From Dorea longicatena (GTDB lineage Bacteria > Bacillota > Clostridia > Lachnospirales > Lachnospiraceae), in the NCBI RefSeq assembly GCF_024168045.1, contig NZ_CP100126.1, positions 1,505,501-1,569,500 on the forward strand: a stretch of 64,000 nt of DNA, read 5' to 3'. How positions within the stretch are numbered: the stretch's first letter is position 1; every line of letters begins with the position of its first letter. A program made the position numbers and the translations under genes. Shown in pieces: positions 34,365 through 44,345 of the stretch. The notes under the pieces were generated by a model. It was not told where the DNA came from. It was given only the letters and a program-made list of their open reading frames with translations, and did no database searches.

Positions 34365-34940
34365 CTACATGGAAATGTTTAAGATGATCTTCCGGATCTT
34401 TTTTTCTCTCCGTAAAGATTCTTTCTGTTCTACTTCTGCCATATTATTCATGCCCTCCGCACGCGCTAAAAATGCAGTATAATCATGGAAAATCTTCACC
34501 GTCATCTTATCATAATGATTGTCTTTCAAAATGTCTTTGATATGACGGGCAAGTGCTGTCTCATCGGTCTTCGGATTGCTGGCATATCCGCAGACAATGT
34601 GTCCGGATACTACCACTGCATCCAGAGGCATGATCTTCTGTGAGCTGGTAATGATCATATCATATGCCTTCAGTATCAAAGGTGCTTTTTCCTCCAGTTC
34701 CTGATATTTTGCTTCTTCAATACTCTTGTACGGTGCCATTGTGATAAATTCAACCAGCATCTTTGCTGCCGGAAGGCATCCGACTACCGCTACAACGGTA
34801 AGCAGATTCAGTCTGGATCCGGTCTGAATATATCCGGTTACAAAGATTGCGATCACAATTGCAAATTCTACGACCGCTCCCAGAAGATATTTCTGTTTTC
34901 TTGCCTTTACATATCCCGGCTGTCCTTTTTCTGTTCTCAT
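34365..34940 (-). CDS. Conserved membrane protein of unknown function
   Basis: 191 residues. Two membrane helices near the N-terminus (about 20-38 and 46-66: LLGAVVEFAIVIAIFVTGYIQ, LLTVVAVVGCLPAAKMLVEFI). A soluble cytoplasmic domain of about 120 residues follows, ending in a basic helix (SLRREKKIRKIILNISM). Lies 26 bases from the pseudouridine synthase gene in the same direction. I do not recognise a family with a known role; no catalytic motif is apparent. Confidence 0.7.
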   Translation of the reverse strand: MRTEKGQPGYVKARKQKYLLGAVVEFAIVIAIFVTGYIQTGSRLNLLTVVAVVGCLPAAKMLVEFITMAPYKSIEEAKYQELEEKAPLILKAYDMIITSSQKIMPLDAVVVSGHIVCGYASNPKTDETALARHIKDILKDNHYDKMTVKIFHDYTAFLARAEGMNNMAEVEQKESLRREKKIRKIILNISM

Positions 34941-35042
34941 ATTGTCTGTCCTTTTTGTTTTCTATTTATAATTTTTCTGTAATCGTCTTTTTCTATCATG
35001 AAAAAACATTTTCTCAAGCTCATAGATATTCCGTATATGCCT

Positions 35043-35810
35043 TTATATATCCGCATGGTTGATCTTCATCATCCCCCATACAAGCAGGTGATCCGGAAGG
35101 ATCTTGGAAAGGATTCTGGAACCTTTCATTGCTGCTCCATATACCGAAACGCTTCTTCCACGCACGCTGTCTGTAAGTGCCTGTGTCACCACCGCTTCCG
35201 GTTCGGCACAGAGTGCTTCTTTTTCACTTGCCGCAAGCGCACCAGCCCGGTCAAAGAATTCTGTACGTACCGGTCCCGGACACACTGCCGTTACCAGGAT
35301 TCCCCGTTTCTTCAATTCTGCTGCCAGTCCCTGTGAAAAACGCAGTACATATGCTTTGGAAGCCGCATATACACAGAATCCCGGCTGTGCACAGAACGAA
35401 GCTGCCGAAGCCAGATTGACAATCCGGCTGCCTTTCGACAGATATGGCAGGCAGATTCCTGTCATTCTGGTGAGTGCTGTACAATTCAGATCAACCATGC
35501 CGCACTGTTCTTTCAGATCAATGTCACTGACGTTACCGATCTTTCCATATCCTGCCGCATTTACAAGCATCCTTACATCTGCCTGCCGGCGATCCAGTTC
35601 TCTTTGCAGTTTTTCGAAAATATAGTCTCTCTGCATATCCCCGTCGAAGATCCTGACCGGGATCTTTACCTGTTCCTTCAGACTTTTCAGACGGTCTGTC
35701 CGTCTTGCCACTACCCATAATTCATCCAGGTTCTTATACAGCTGCGGGATCTGAAGCGCAAATTCCCTGCCCATTCCCGACGATGCTCCTGTAACGATCG
35801 CTATTTTCAA
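35043..35810 (-). CDS. Short-chain dehydrogenase/reductase
   Basis: 255 residues from a TTG at 35810, chosen because GAGAGG lies 8 bases upstream and the Rossmann strand begins at once (LKIAIVTGASSGMGREF); a GTG six bases earlier is the alternative. Classic SDR features: TGASSGMG cofactor loop, NAAG, catalytic Ser in NLASAASF and YAASKAYV (Tyr-x3-Lys), then VCPGPVRTEFFD. Substrate unknown. It is monocistronic or follows the YgiQ gene. Confidence 0.85.
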   Translation of the reverse strand: MKIAIVTGASSGMGREFALQIPQLYKNLDELWVVARRTDRLKSLKEQVKIPVRIFDGDMQRDYIFEKLQRELDRRQADVRMLVNAAGYGKIGNVSDIDLKEQCGMVDLNCTALTRMTGICLPYLSKGSRIVNLASAASFCAQPGFCVYAASKAYVLRFSQGLAAELKKRGILVTAVCPGPVRTEFFDRAGALAASEKEALCAEPEAVVTQALTDSVRGRSVSVYGAAMKGSRILSKILPDHLLVWGMMKINHADI

Positions 35811-35882
35811 CTTTAACACCTCTCTACATCCATCCGGCTGCCGGTTTTTCATCATTTTCCCTTTATGCTATTTCTCTTGCTG

Positions 35883-37898
35883 TTATTTCTTCTTATGCAC
35901 ATTCCGGATCGATTTCTTTTTCTGTCTGCTTCTATCCGTTTCTGTATTCTGTCTGCTGTTCTGTCTGTCACTTTGCACAGTATTTCTTCTGGAATGCTCG
36001 TTTTTGTTTTTCCTACGGTCATTCTGTCCCGGTTTTCCGGAAGACTTCTGATTCTGCGTTTTCTGTCCCGGTACTTTCTGCTGTGATCTGCCTTCGAATT
36101 TTCTCGGGCGTATCAGACAGTGTTTATCAAATCCTACCAGATCCATGCGGTGTGCCTTTTTCAGAGCCTCCATGACCAGATCATAATTCTTCGGATCCCG
36201 GTACTGGATCAGAGCTCTCTGCATTGCCTTTTCATGCGGATTCTTCGGCACATAGACCGGCCGCATCGTTCTTGGATCCACGCCTGTATAATACATACAC
36301 GTCGAGATCGTTGACGGTGTCGGATAGAAATCCTGTACCTGTTCCGGCATATATCCAAGATCCCGGATATGCTCTGCAAGTTCTACTGCATCTTTCATTC
36401 TGGATCCCGGATGTGAAGACATCAGATACGGCACAAGATACTGATCTTTGTGGATCTTCTGATTCATCTTATTGTACTTTTTCACAAATTCCTGATATAT
36501 ACTGTTCTCTGGTTTTCCCATCAGTGTAAGAACATCATCCGATACATGCTCCGGTGCAACCTTTAACTGTCCGCTTACATGATAACGGCAGAGTTCCTCC
36601 AGAAATGCATCACTTTTATCCGCAACAACATAATCGAACCGGATTCCCGAACGGATGAATACCTTCTTCACTTTTGGAATGTCACGCAGTTCTTTCAGAA
36701 GTTTGATATAGTCTCTGTGATCTACTTTCAGATTCGGACACGGCTTCGGGAACAGGCACTGGCGGTTCTTACACACGCCACGTGTGAGCTGTTTTTCGCA
36801 GGATGGCTGGCGGAAGTTCGCCGTCGGACCTCCTACGTCGTGGATATAGCCTTTGAAGTCCTTTTCCTGCGTAATCATCTTCGCCTCATCTAACAGCGAC
36901 TCGTGGCTTCTCACCTGCATGATCCTTCCCTGATGGAAGGTAAGTGCACAGAAGCTGCAGCCGCCAAAGCAGCCACGGTTGCTGATCAGACTGAACTTGA
37001 CCTCTGAGATTGCAGGTACGCCGCCGTCCTTCTCATAAGAAGGATGGTAGGTCCGCATATAAGGCAGTCCGTAGACATCGTCCATTTCCCCTTCCGAAAG
37101 CGGAAGTGCCGGTGGATTCTGTACTACATACATATGATCATTATATGGCTCTACCAGCCTTTTCCCGGCAAATGGATCGGTATTGCAATACTGTGTATAA
37201 AAGCTTCTTGCATACTCCAGCTTATCCTGCTTCATATCTTCGTATCCCGGAAGAATCTCCGCGTCATAGACACTGTCCAGACTCTTCGTCTTATAAACCG
37301 TTCCAGCGATAAATGTGATATCACTGACCGCAATACCGCTGTCCAGAGCTTCTGCAATCTCAATGATCGAATGTTCTCCCATTCCATAAGATATCAGATC
37401 TGCACCGGAATCCAGCAGGATCGAACGTTTTAATTTGTCTGACCAGTAATCATAATGTGCCAGTCGTCTGAGACTTGCCTCGATCCCTCCGAGGATGATC
37501 GGTGTCTTCTTATATACCTGACGGATCAGGTTACTGTATACAACCGCTGCGTAATCCGGACGCTTTCCCATCACGCCTCCCGGCGTATAAGCATCCGTTC
37601 TGCGATGCTTTTTCGACACGGAATAATGATTCACCATCGAATCCATATTTCCCGCAGAAACAAGGAATCCCAGTCTCGGTTCTCCAAGGATCGTAATGCT
37701 GTTCTTATCTTTCCAGTCCGGCTGCGCAATGATACCGACTTTAAATCCATGCGCTTCCAGAAGTCTCGTAATGATCGCATGTCCGAAAGACGGATGGTCT
37801 ACATAAGCATCTCCGGAAATATAGACAAAATCCAGCTGTTCCCATCCCCGTTCTTCCATATCCTTTTTGCAAATCGGTAAAAATTTATTTTCTGACAT
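35883..37898 (-). CDS. YgiQ-family radical SAM protein with a basic tail
   Basis: 671 residues. N-terminal domain (HPSFGHAIITRLLEAHGFKVGIIAQPDW) resembles cobalamin-like binding domains of this family. The radical SAM cluster is Cys310-x3-Cys314-x2-Cys317 in RGCFGGCSFC. Additional conserved stretches include LRRLAHYDYWSDKLKRSI and VAPEHVSDDVLTLMGKP. The last ~75 residues are low-complexity Lys/Arg/Gln/Asn/Ser with repeated QKS/RQN-like blocks, probably nucleic-acid binding or disordered. The function of YgiQ proteins is not settled. The gene overlaps the following pseudouridine synthase by 14 bases. Confidence 0.88.
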   Translation of the reverse strand: MSENKFLPICKKDMEERGWEQLDFVYISGDAYVDHPSFGHAIITRLLEAHGFKVGIIAQPDWKDKNSITILGEPRLGFLVSAGNMDSMVNHYSVSKKHRRTDAYTPGGVMGKRPDYAAVVYSNLIRQVYKKTPIILGGIEASLRRLAHYDYWSDKLKRSILLDSGADLISYGMGEHSIIEIAEALDSGIAVSDITFIAGTVYKTKSLDSVYDAEILPGYEDMKQDKLEYARSFYTQYCNTDPFAGKRLVEPYNDHMYVVQNPPALPLSEGEMDDVYGLPYMRTYHPSYEKDGGVPAISEVKFSLISNRGCFGGCSFCALTFHQGRIMQVRSHESLLDEAKMITQEKDFKGYIHDVGGPTANFRQPSCEKQLTRGVCKNRQCLFPKPCPNLKVDHRDYIKLLKELRDIPKVKKVFIRSGIRFDYVVADKSDAFLEELCRYHVSGQLKVAPEHVSDDVLTLMGKPENSIYQEFVKKYNKMNQKIHKDQYLVPYLMSSHPGSRMKDAVELAEHIRDLGYMPEQVQDFYPTPSTISTCMYYTGVDPRTMRPVYVPKNPHEKAMQRALIQYRDPKNYDLVMEALKKAHRMDLVGFDKHCLIRPRKFEGRSQQKVPGQKTQNQKSSGKPGQNDRRKNKNEHSRRNTVQSDRQNSRQNTETDRSRQKKKSIRNVHKKK

Positions 37899-38598
37899 TC
37901 TCTATCTCCTCTTCTGTCAGCAGCCGGTATTCTCCGGGCTTCAAATTTTCATCCAGGCACAGGGTTCCCATGCGTTCTCGCTTCAGATAAGTAACTTCTT
38001 TACCCACTGCAAGGAACATCCTCTTCACCTGATGGAACTTTCCTTCATGGATCGTAAGGCGGATCTCAGATTCTTCCGCGCTCTTCATAATGTCAAGTTT
38101 TGCAGGTCTTGTCATCTCTTCTTCCTCTGCGCCGATATCGATTCCTTCTGCGAACCGCTTTACATCCTCTTCTGTAACCATTCCATCTATTTTTGCATAA
38201 TAGACTTTATCCACATGCTTTTTCGGTGCCAGCAGACGGTGTGCCAAATCTCCGTCATTGGTGATCAGAAGTAATCCTTCCGTATCTTTGTCCAATCGTC
38301 CGACCGGGAAGAGGTCCTTTCGCTTCTTCTCTTTGATCAGATCGATCACTGTAGTATCTCTCCGGTCTTCAGTTGCCGATACCACGCCGGCCGGTTTATT
38401 CAGCATATAATATTCATACGATACATAAGATATGTTCCGGCCGCTAATCGTCACTTCATCACTGGTCTCATCAATCTTTGTATCTGCTGCTTTTACCACT
38501 GTTCCGTTAACTGCTGCTTTTCCCTGACGGATCTGTTTTTTTACCTCCTGGCGGGTTCCCACACCCATCTCTGCCAGATATTTATCCAGACGCATCAT
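37885..38598 (-). CDS. RsuA/RluB-family rRNA pseudouridine synthase
   Basis: 237 residues. S4 domain at the start (MRLDKYLAEMGVGTRQEVKKQIRQGKAAVNG), then the RsuA-type catalytic domain with NKPAGVVSAT, the catalytic aspartate in GRLDKDTEGLLLITND and the EGKFHQVKRMF motif. Modifies a uridine in 16S or 23S rRNA; which one is not clear. Located between rsmF and the YgiQ gene on the same strand: stop and starts nearly touch, so these form an RNA-modification operon. Confidence 0.9.
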   Translation of the reverse strand: MMRLDKYLAEMGVGTRQEVKKQIRQGKAAVNGTVVKAADTKIDETSDEVTISGRNISYVSYEYYMLNKPAGVVSATEDRRDTTVIDLIKEKKRKDLFPVGRLDKDTEGLLLITNDGDLAHRLLAPKKHVDKVYYAKIDGMVTEEDVKRFAEGIDIGAEEEEMTRPAKLDIMKSAEESEIRLTIHEGKFHQVKRMFLAVGKEVTYLKRERMGTLCLDENLKPGEYRLLTEEEIENVRK

Positions 38599-38599
38599 C

Positions 38600-39994
38600 T
38601 TAACACAGCCTCCATCCCGGCAGATATTTGTTCTTCAATGTACCATTGGATACTTTCCCCCATCCAAGCGGGAACCCATCCACACATACCAGATACCAGC
38701 CTTTTGCTTTTCTCTCCGTCAGATCGTCCACATCCAGTGTCTCCCCTTTCAGGTATCGTCTGACTCGTTCATCTTCACACGGGAGATCAATGATCTGTGC
38801 ATATTCGTCTTTCTTCAGACACATAGCAAATGCCTGGCTTGGTTCAAAACGGTTCTTCTTCAGTTCTCCAAGCAACAGTCCGGTTCTTAAGAAACGGATT
38901 CCTCTCACATCCGGAAGTCCCTCCGGCATATAGTAAATGCGCTCACCATGGATATCCAGTCTGGAACCGTCCAGTTTCCAGGTTACCAGCTTCATAAACT
39001 CTTCCAGGTCGGCCGGAATCTTTCCCGCCTTCTTTTTTGTTTTCAGTTCTTTTGCAGGCAGTGGTTCACCCTTTTGCAGAAGGGCTACATAATGGCCTTC
39101 TCCTTTCATCTTATGTGGGAAAATGCGGACTGTCTTTTTCAGTTCTTCGTCTTTTTCCTCTGTCACTTCCGGTATTCCCGGACAGAATCCCTCATAACTT
39201 TCCATCGGAAGCACATGGAATTCAGGATATTCTTTCTTCAGATGTTCAATGATACGCTCATTTTCACCCGGATCAAATGTACACGTCGAATATAGCATAA
39301 GGCCACCCGGCTTTAACATTCTTGCTGCCTGCAGAATGATATTCCGCTGCAGATTGCTGAAGAATTCCGGTCCATGTTCCTCCCATGCTTTTACCATCTT
39401 TTTATCTTTCCGGAACATTCCCTCTCCGGAACACGGTGCATCGATCAGGATCTTGTCAAAATATTCCGTAAAATAATTTTCCAGACGTCCCGGTTCCTCA
39501 CTCAAAACAAGGACGTTCCCGATTCCGAATACCTCTATATTCTTAAGCAGGCCCTTTGCCCTTGAGCTGCTGATATCGTTAGCGATCAGCACTCCCTCTC
39601 CCTGTAATTTTGCTCCTAATTCCGTCGCTTTTCCTCCCGGAGCTGCACATACATCCAGAACCTTGTCTCCCGGTTCTACCGGAAGGCGGTTCGCAGGTGT
39701 CATGGCACTTGGCTCCTGAAGATAATAAAGACCGGCAAAATAGTACGGATGCTTTGCAGGAGACACTTTGTCCCCGTCATAATAGAAACCATTTTCGATC
39801 CATGGAATTTTTTTAATCTCAAACGGACATATCTTTTCAAATTCTTCCACAGATATCTTACCTGTATTTACACGCATGCCATAGTATCTTGGTTCTTTAT
39901 AGCAGGCAATATAGTCGTCGAACTCTTCTTGCAGAAGTGCCCGCATCTTTTCCTCAAATGCTGCTGGCAGTTCCATATATTTATCCTCCGTCAT
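38600..39994 (-). CDS. rsmF: 16S rRNA (cytosine-C5) methyltransferase, RsmF-like
   Basis: 464 residues. SAM-binding fold with DKVLDVCAAPGGKATELG, and the two cysteines of m5C enzymes in LIDAPCSGEGMF and LYSTCTFDPGENE. The C-terminal 150 residues include a PUA-like RNA-binding part (LGWGKVSNGTLKNKYLPGW). Length matches the Gram-positive RsmF/YebU type. One base separates its stop from the pseudouridine synthase start. Confidence 0.9.
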   Translation of the reverse strand: MTEDKYMELPAAFEEKMRALLQEEFDDYIACYKEPRYYGMRVNTGKISVEEFEKICPFEIKKIPWIENGFYYDGDKVSPAKHPYYFAGLYYLQEPSAMTPANRLPVEPGDKVLDVCAAPGGKATELGAKLQGEGVLIANDISSSRAKGLLKNIEVFGIGNVLVLSEEPGRLENYFTEYFDKILIDAPCSGEGMFRKDKKMVKAWEEHGPEFFSNLQRNIILQAARMLKPGGLMLYSTCTFDPGENERIIEHLKKEYPEFHVLPMESYEGFCPGIPEVTEEKDEELKKTVRIFPHKMKGEGHYVALLQKGEPLPAKELKTKKKAGKIPADLEEFMKLVTWKLDGSRLDIHGERIYYMPEGLPDVRGIRFLRTGLLLGELKKNRFEPSQAFAMCLKKDEYAQIIDLPCEDERVRRYLKGETLDVDDLTERKAKGWYLVCVDGFPLGWGKVSNGTLKNKYLPGWRLC

Positions 39995-40052
39995 CTTTTT
40001 CTTGTTCTGACTGTCTTACTGTCGTCATTATGAATGTTGTTATTATTTCCTG

Positions 40053-41501
40053 TTATTTGCAGTTCTTAAGTACCAGTTTCAGGAATTCCCAGCTTCTCTG
40101 CGTAGATGCAATATCCAGACGTTCATTATATGAATGAATATCCAGAACATCCGGTCCGCAAGATACACAATCCAGATCCGGCCGTTTTCCAAGAAAGATT
40201 CCGCACTCCAGTCCGCCATGGATAATGCATATCTCCGGTTCTTTTCCGTAGATTTCTTTATATGCTTCTATCATGACCGGACGGAGCTCTGACTTTGGTT
40301 TGTATTGCCATGCCTGATATGCACTGGAAATTGTTCCTGTTCCTCCGAACGCTTTTGTCACAGCATCGACTTCTTCCAATACCTGCTGCTTTCTGCTGTC
40401 CACGGCGCTTCTGATCAGGAAAGCAGCTTCCACACCGTTTTCTTTCATAGATACAACACCAAGATTTAAGGAAGTTTCTGTCGCGCCGGCAACCTTACGG
40501 CTGTATTCTTTTAATCCATTTGGACTCGCCTTCAGATACCCTACTACTTTTTGCGTAGTATCTTTTGAGAACACTACTGTATCTGTATTTTTTTCTGTTT
40601 CTGTTTTTACTGTCAGACCAGGTTCTTCTCCCATGAATTCCGCATTCCATACATCCTCCATATTCCGGATCATGGCCAGTATCTGTTCGGTATCTTCCGG
40701 TGCTGCTACGAGAGATGCATGTGCTTCCATTGCGATCACGTTGTCTTTAGAGCCGCCGTAAATCTCACTTAAGCGGTAACTCTTTTCTTCTGCAATGTGA
40801 TACAACAGACGTGCCATCATCTTATTTGCATTGCCACGCTGTCTGTGGATTTCTTCTCCGGAATGTCCTCCAAGAAGTCCCTGGATGGTAATCTTGATCT
40901 CATCACCGGATGCCGTCTCTTTTTCTACCGGAATCAGTCCCTGATAGCGGACTCCGCCCGCACATCCAACCGTCAGGGTCTTCTCTTCTTCTGAATCCAG
41001 ATTGATGAGTTTTTTCCCTTTTAGTACAGTCAGGTCGATAGCTTCCGCACCTTCCATTCCAAGTTCTTCGTCCACGGTAAATACTGCCTCAATTGGCGGA
41101 TGTGGAATCTCTCTGCTATCCAGCAGTGCAAGTGCCATTGCGACAGCAACTCCGTCATCTCCCCCAAGAGTGGTATCTTTTGCCTTTAAAAATCCATCTT
41201 CCACATACAATTCCAATCCGTCATTTTCAAAATCATGTGTGGATTCCGATGTCTTTTCACATACCATATCCATATGCCCCTGCAAGATTACAGGTTCGCT
41301 TTCCTCATATCCGGGTGTTCCTGGCTGAAATATGATTACATTATTCACTTCGTCCTGAATCACTTTCAAGTCTCTTTCTTTTGCAAATGCGACCAGATAA
41401 TCACTGATGCGCTTTGTATCGCGGCTTCCTCTCGGGATTGCACTTATTTCTTCAAAAAAGCGAAAGACTTCTTTCGGTTCTAATTCATTTAATACTGCCA
41501 T
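40053..41501 (-). CDS. pepD: Aminoacyl-histidine dipeptidase (PepD, M20C)
   Basis: 482 residues, normal for M20C peptidases. Zinc ligands are in VILQGHMDMVCEK (His) and LGGDDGVAVAMALAL (Asp), with catalytic Glu in TVDEELGMEGA, and the later GGLECGIFL and SCGPDVLDIHSYNERL blocks. Splits dipeptides such as Xaa-His in the cytosol. Preceded by its own gap of about 100 bases before the divergent ylbJ. Confidence 0.93.
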   Translation of the reverse strand: MAVLNELEPKEVFRFFEEISAIPRGSRDTKRISDYLVAFAKERDLKVIQDEVNNVIIFQPGTPGYEESEPVILQGHMDMVCEKTSESTHDFENDGLELYVEDGFLKAKDTTLGGDDGVAVAMALALLDSREIPHPPIEAVFTVDEELGMEGAEAIDLTVLKGKKLINLDSEEEKTLTVGCAGGVRYQGLIPVEKETASGDEIKITIQGLLGGHSGEEIHRQRGNANKMMARLLYHIAEEKSYRLSEIYGGSKDNVIAMEAHASLVAAPEDTEQILAMIRNMEDVWNAEFMGEEPGLTVKTETEKNTDTVVFSKDTTQKVVGYLKASPNGLKEYSRKVAGATETSLNLGVVSMKENGVEAAFLIRSAVDSRKQQVLEEVDAVTKAFGGTGTISSAYQAWQYKPKSELRPVMIEAYKEIYGKEPEICIIHGGLECGIFLGKRPDLDCVSCGPDVLDIHSYNERLDIASTQRSWEFLKLVLKNCK

Positions 41502-41607
41502 TTTCCTACATTCCTCCTATGTTACACTGATATCTATTATCTAACAGTCTTCATAAAAAATCAACCTTATCCATACAATGAATTAACAAGGTTCTCCGGG
41601 TGATCAC

Positions 41608-42552
41608 ATGTCCAGACATCCTGCCCTTACCATTCCGATATTGATTCTGTTTTTTAGCATGCTGTCATTTCCGCAGACAGTCTTTACCGGTGCCAGTTAC
41701 GGACTTGTTCTGTGGTTCCGGCATGTCCTTCCCACATTGCTTCCTTATATGATACTAATCAATGTTCTGATCTGCACACCTGCACTTCACTGGATCTGCC
41801 GTATCACATCCACTTTTTTATGTCCGCTTCTCGGCACCTCTTATTATGGCACATTCGCAGTACTCACCGGATTCTTATGTGGATATCCGATGGGTGCGAA
41901 GACCACCTCTGATCTTCTGAATGTCAATAAAATCTCGCGTTCGGAAGCCTCTTACCTTTTATCTTTCTGCAACAATATAAGCCCTGCTTTTATCTTAAGC
42001 TATGTAGTGGCCCAAAATATGAAGGAACGTAATCTTTGCATTCCTTTTTTCCTGATTCTTACATTTACACCGCTTATGTTGAGTTTTATCTTCCGCCTCT
42101 TCTACCGCCTGCCAGAATCCTCTTGTTCCTTTCCACAGGTAACACCCGGTTCTTTCTCCAATCCATCTGAAAGTATCTCTGACAACTTTCTTGACCGTTG
42201 TATCTTGAATGCATTCGAATCTGTCACAAAAGTCGGAGGATATATGATGATGTTCTCTGTCCTGATACAACTGCTTGCTTCGGTTCTTCCGAACACTATC
42301 TTTTCGCTTCTTCTGTATTCCAGTCTGGAGATCAGCACCGGAATCAGACTGCTCTTTTCATCTGCGTTATATACAACTGAGAAGATTATCCTCTGCGCTT
42401 TTCTGACCTCTTTCGGCGGATGGTGTTGCATCGCCCAAACATATTCCATGATCTCCAGCAGCCAATTACCGATTCTTCCCTATATAACAGCAAAACTGGT
42501 CACCGCATTGGTAACCAGTCTTCTTATCTCCGCTTACATATATGCTATTTGA
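41608..42552 (+). CDS. ylbJ: Sporulation membrane protein YlbJ-like
   Basis: 314 residues, eight or so membrane helices. Nucleoside-recognition (Gate) domains: GLVLWFRHVLPTLLPYMILINVLI, TGFLCGYPMGAKTTSDL with the downstream LLSFCNNISPAFILSYVV, and a second half with VTKVGGYMMMFSVLIQLLA. In Bacillus, ylbJ lies next to coaD (ylbI) and rsmD (ylbH), and both are close by here, so synteny supports the call. YlbJ is needed for spore coat/cortex formation under mother-cell control. Only plus-strand gene in this stretch. Confidence 0.85.
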   Translation: MSRHPALTIPILILFFSMLSFPQTVFTGASYGLVLWFRHVLPTLLPYMILINVLICTPALHWICRITSTFLCPLLGTSYYGTFAVLTGFLCGYPMGAKTTSDLLNVNKISRSEASYLLSFCNNISPAFILSYVVAQNMKERNLCIPFFLILTFTPLMLSFIFRLFYRLPESSCSFPQVTPGSFSNPSESISDNFLDRCILNAFESVTKVGGYMMMFSVLIQLLASVLPNTIFSLLLYSSLEISTGIRLLFSSALYTTEKIILCAFLTSFGGWCCIAQTYSMISSSQLPILPYITAKLVTALVTSLLISAYIYAI

Positions 42553-42559
42553 TTGTATC

Positions 42560-43282
42560 TTAATCCAATGTATCGTCTTCCTGAATATCATAATCAGAAA
42601 TCGGCATATCATCCGGATATGAATTTCCATCATCCAGATAATCATCCTGTCCGTACGTATCCTGCTCATAAGCATCCTGCGGATATTCTTCTGCCGGATA
42701 TTGATCCTGCGGATACTCCTGCTGTACATTCTGTTCTGTCTCCGGCGGAACATCAAGCTCTGCTCTGTTGTTACGTACCATGTCGTAACATTCCTGAAGA
42801 GAATTTACAAGACTGTCATACTTCGATGTATATGTATCCAGTGTGCGTCCGATCGCACTCTCCGCCTGAGAAAGGAGATCATCTGTATAATGAATGGCTC
42901 CGACACGGATCTGGTTTGCATCGTTCGTTGCATTGTCCAGTATCTGCTGTGCCTGTGCAGTTGCTGCGGTTACGATCTCGTTTGCCTGTGCATATGCCTG
43001 CTGCATAATCTCATGCTCACTTACCAGTTCATTTGTCTGAATCTGTGCTTCCTGGATCATGCCGTCTGCTTTTGCCTGTGCATCAGCCAAAATCGCATCC
43101 TTGTTCGCAATGATCTTCTGGTAACGCTTGATCTCATCCGGTGTTTTCATACGAAGCTCTCTTAACAGTTCGTCCATCTGATCTTTATTTACAATTATTT
43201 TTGTTGTCGACAACGGCTGGAATTTACAGCTGTCGATATACTCTTCAATTTCCTCTATGATCTGCTCAATACGGCTGCTCAT
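42560..43282 (-). CDS. Coiled-coil protein with acidic Tyr/Pro repeats
   Basis: 240 residues. The first 45 residues form an amphipathic start (RIEQIIEEIEEYIDSC). Residues about 50-165 are a long coiled coil rich in Ala, Gln and Glu (QAKADGMIQEAQIQTNELV..., AQANEIVTAATAQAQQIL), like DivIVA-type or V-ATPase H-subunit-like proteins. The last 65 residues are acidic, with repeated EYPQDQYPAEEYPQDAYEQD-type units. Such proteins are often annotated as ATPase-like but have no P-loop. Six bases after coaD on the same strand; a cell-envelope or division scaffold role is possible but unproven. Confidence 0.75.
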   Translation of the reverse strand: MSSRIEQIIEEIEEYIDSCKFQPLSTTKIIVNKDQMDELLRELRMKTPDEIKRYQKIIANKDAILADAQAKADGMIQEAQIQTNELVSEHEIMQQAYAQANEIVTAATAQAQQILDNATNDANQIRVGAIHYTDDLLSQAESAIGRTLDTYTSKYDSLVNSLQECYDMVRNNRAELDVPPETEQNVQQEYPQDQYPAEEYPQDAYEQDTYGQDDYLDDGNSYPDDMPISDYDIQEDDTLD

Positions 43283-43287
43283 AATAT

Positions 43288-43779
43288 TTACACTCTCCTT
43301 CTATGTTTCATTTTCTCCCAGACTTTCTGCTCTATGTATTCCGGCACAAATTGGGATATATCTCCTCCGAAGGCCGCTACTTCTTTCACTGTAGTAGAGC
43401 TTAAATATGAATACTGCAGATTCGTTGTCAGAAAAACTGTCTCAACATCCGACGCAAGCTTATGATTTGTCTGCGCCATCTGTAACTCATATTCAAAATC
43501 GGTGATTGCCCGTAGTCCCCTTATTACAATCTTCGCATTCAGCTTATGGGCAAAATCCACCAGCAGTCCTTCAAATGGAATAATCTTAACATTTGCTATG
43601 TCTTTCGTTACTTCCTCTAACATTTTAACACGTTCTTCTACGGAAAACAACGGGGTTTTTGCTTTATTATTCAACACTCCGACTGTCAGTTCATCCACCA
43701 TTCCGGCAGATCTTCTGATGATATCCAGATGTCCGTATGTAACCGGGTCAAAGCTTCCCGGATAGATTCCAGCTAACAT
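43288..43779 (-). CDS. coaD: Phosphopantetheine adenylyltransferase
   Basis: 163 residues, normal length. Nucleotidyltransferase motif [13 protein letters not shown] near the start, [19 protein letters not shown] (hinge and substrate residues) and the [14 protein letters not shown] [14 protein letters not shown] block. Catalyses the fourth step of coenzyme A synthesis. Start overlaps the end of rsmD by 7 bases, as in many Firmicutes. Confidence 0.96.
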   Translation of the reverse strand: MLAGIYPGSFDPVTYGHLDIIRRSAGMVDELTVGVLNNKAKTPLFSVEERVKMLEEVTKDIANVKIIPFEGLLVDFAHKLNAKIVIRGLRAITDFEYELQMAQTNHKLASDVETVFLTTNLQYSYLSSTTVKEVAAFGGDISQFVPEYIEQKVWEKMKHRRRV

Positions 43780-44342
43780 ATTTCTTTCCTTCCCGCAGGT
43801 TCCAAAAATACATGCTTGTTTGTTTTATATTCTTTTTCTTTGATGATGTGATATCCGAGATCTTCCGCGTAATCAAATTCTGTCTCTTTGGAAGCTTCTA
43901 CAATGATGATTCCTTCCTCTGACAAAAGCGATGATTCCGCAAGATAAGTCAGCACGCTTTTTTCTAATTCATGATTATACGGTGGATCCATAAATATATA
44001 ATCGAACTGCTTTTCTCCCTCTAATTTATAGAGAGCTGTCATCACATCCATCTGCATGGTCATCCCTTTTCTTTCAAAATGCGTCTTCTGAAGGTTCTCT
44101 TTGACACATGCCATAGCTTTTGGATTTTTCTCTACAAATACAGATTCCATTGCTCCCCTGCTCAGAGCTTCAATCCCGATTCCGCCGCTTCCGGCAAACA
44201 GATCCAGAAAGATGCTGTCATATAAATATGGAGCGATCATGTTAAACAATGTCTCCTTGATCCTGTCTGTCGTTGGTCTGGTATCCATGCCTTCTAACGT
44301 CTTTAACTGTGTTCTTCTTGCACTTCCGGCAATGACTCTCAT
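43773..44342 (-). CDS. rsmD: 16S rRNA (guanine966-N2)-methyltransferase
   Basis: 189 residues. Opens with the family's [18 protein letters not shown] and [19 protein letters not shown] motif [20 protein letters not shown] and catalytic DPPY in [14 protein letters not shown]. Co-transcribed and overlapping with coaD. Confidence 0.95.
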   Translation of the reverse strand: MRVIAGSARRTQLKTLEGMDTRPTTDRIKETLFNMIAPYLYDSIFLDLFAGSGGIGIEALSRGAMESVFVEKNPKAMACVKENLQKTHFERKGMTMQMDVMTALYKLEGEKQFDYIFMDPPYNHELEKSVLTYLAESSLLSEEGIIIVEASKETEFDYAEDLGYHIIKEKEYKTNKHVFLEPAGRKEIC

Positions 44343-44345
44343 ATT

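Noticed and set aside
41608..42552. YlbJ gene as a nucleoside transporter
   Set aside because: Gate-domain similarity alone suggests it, but adjacency to coaD and rsmD and the overall length fit the sporulation protein better.
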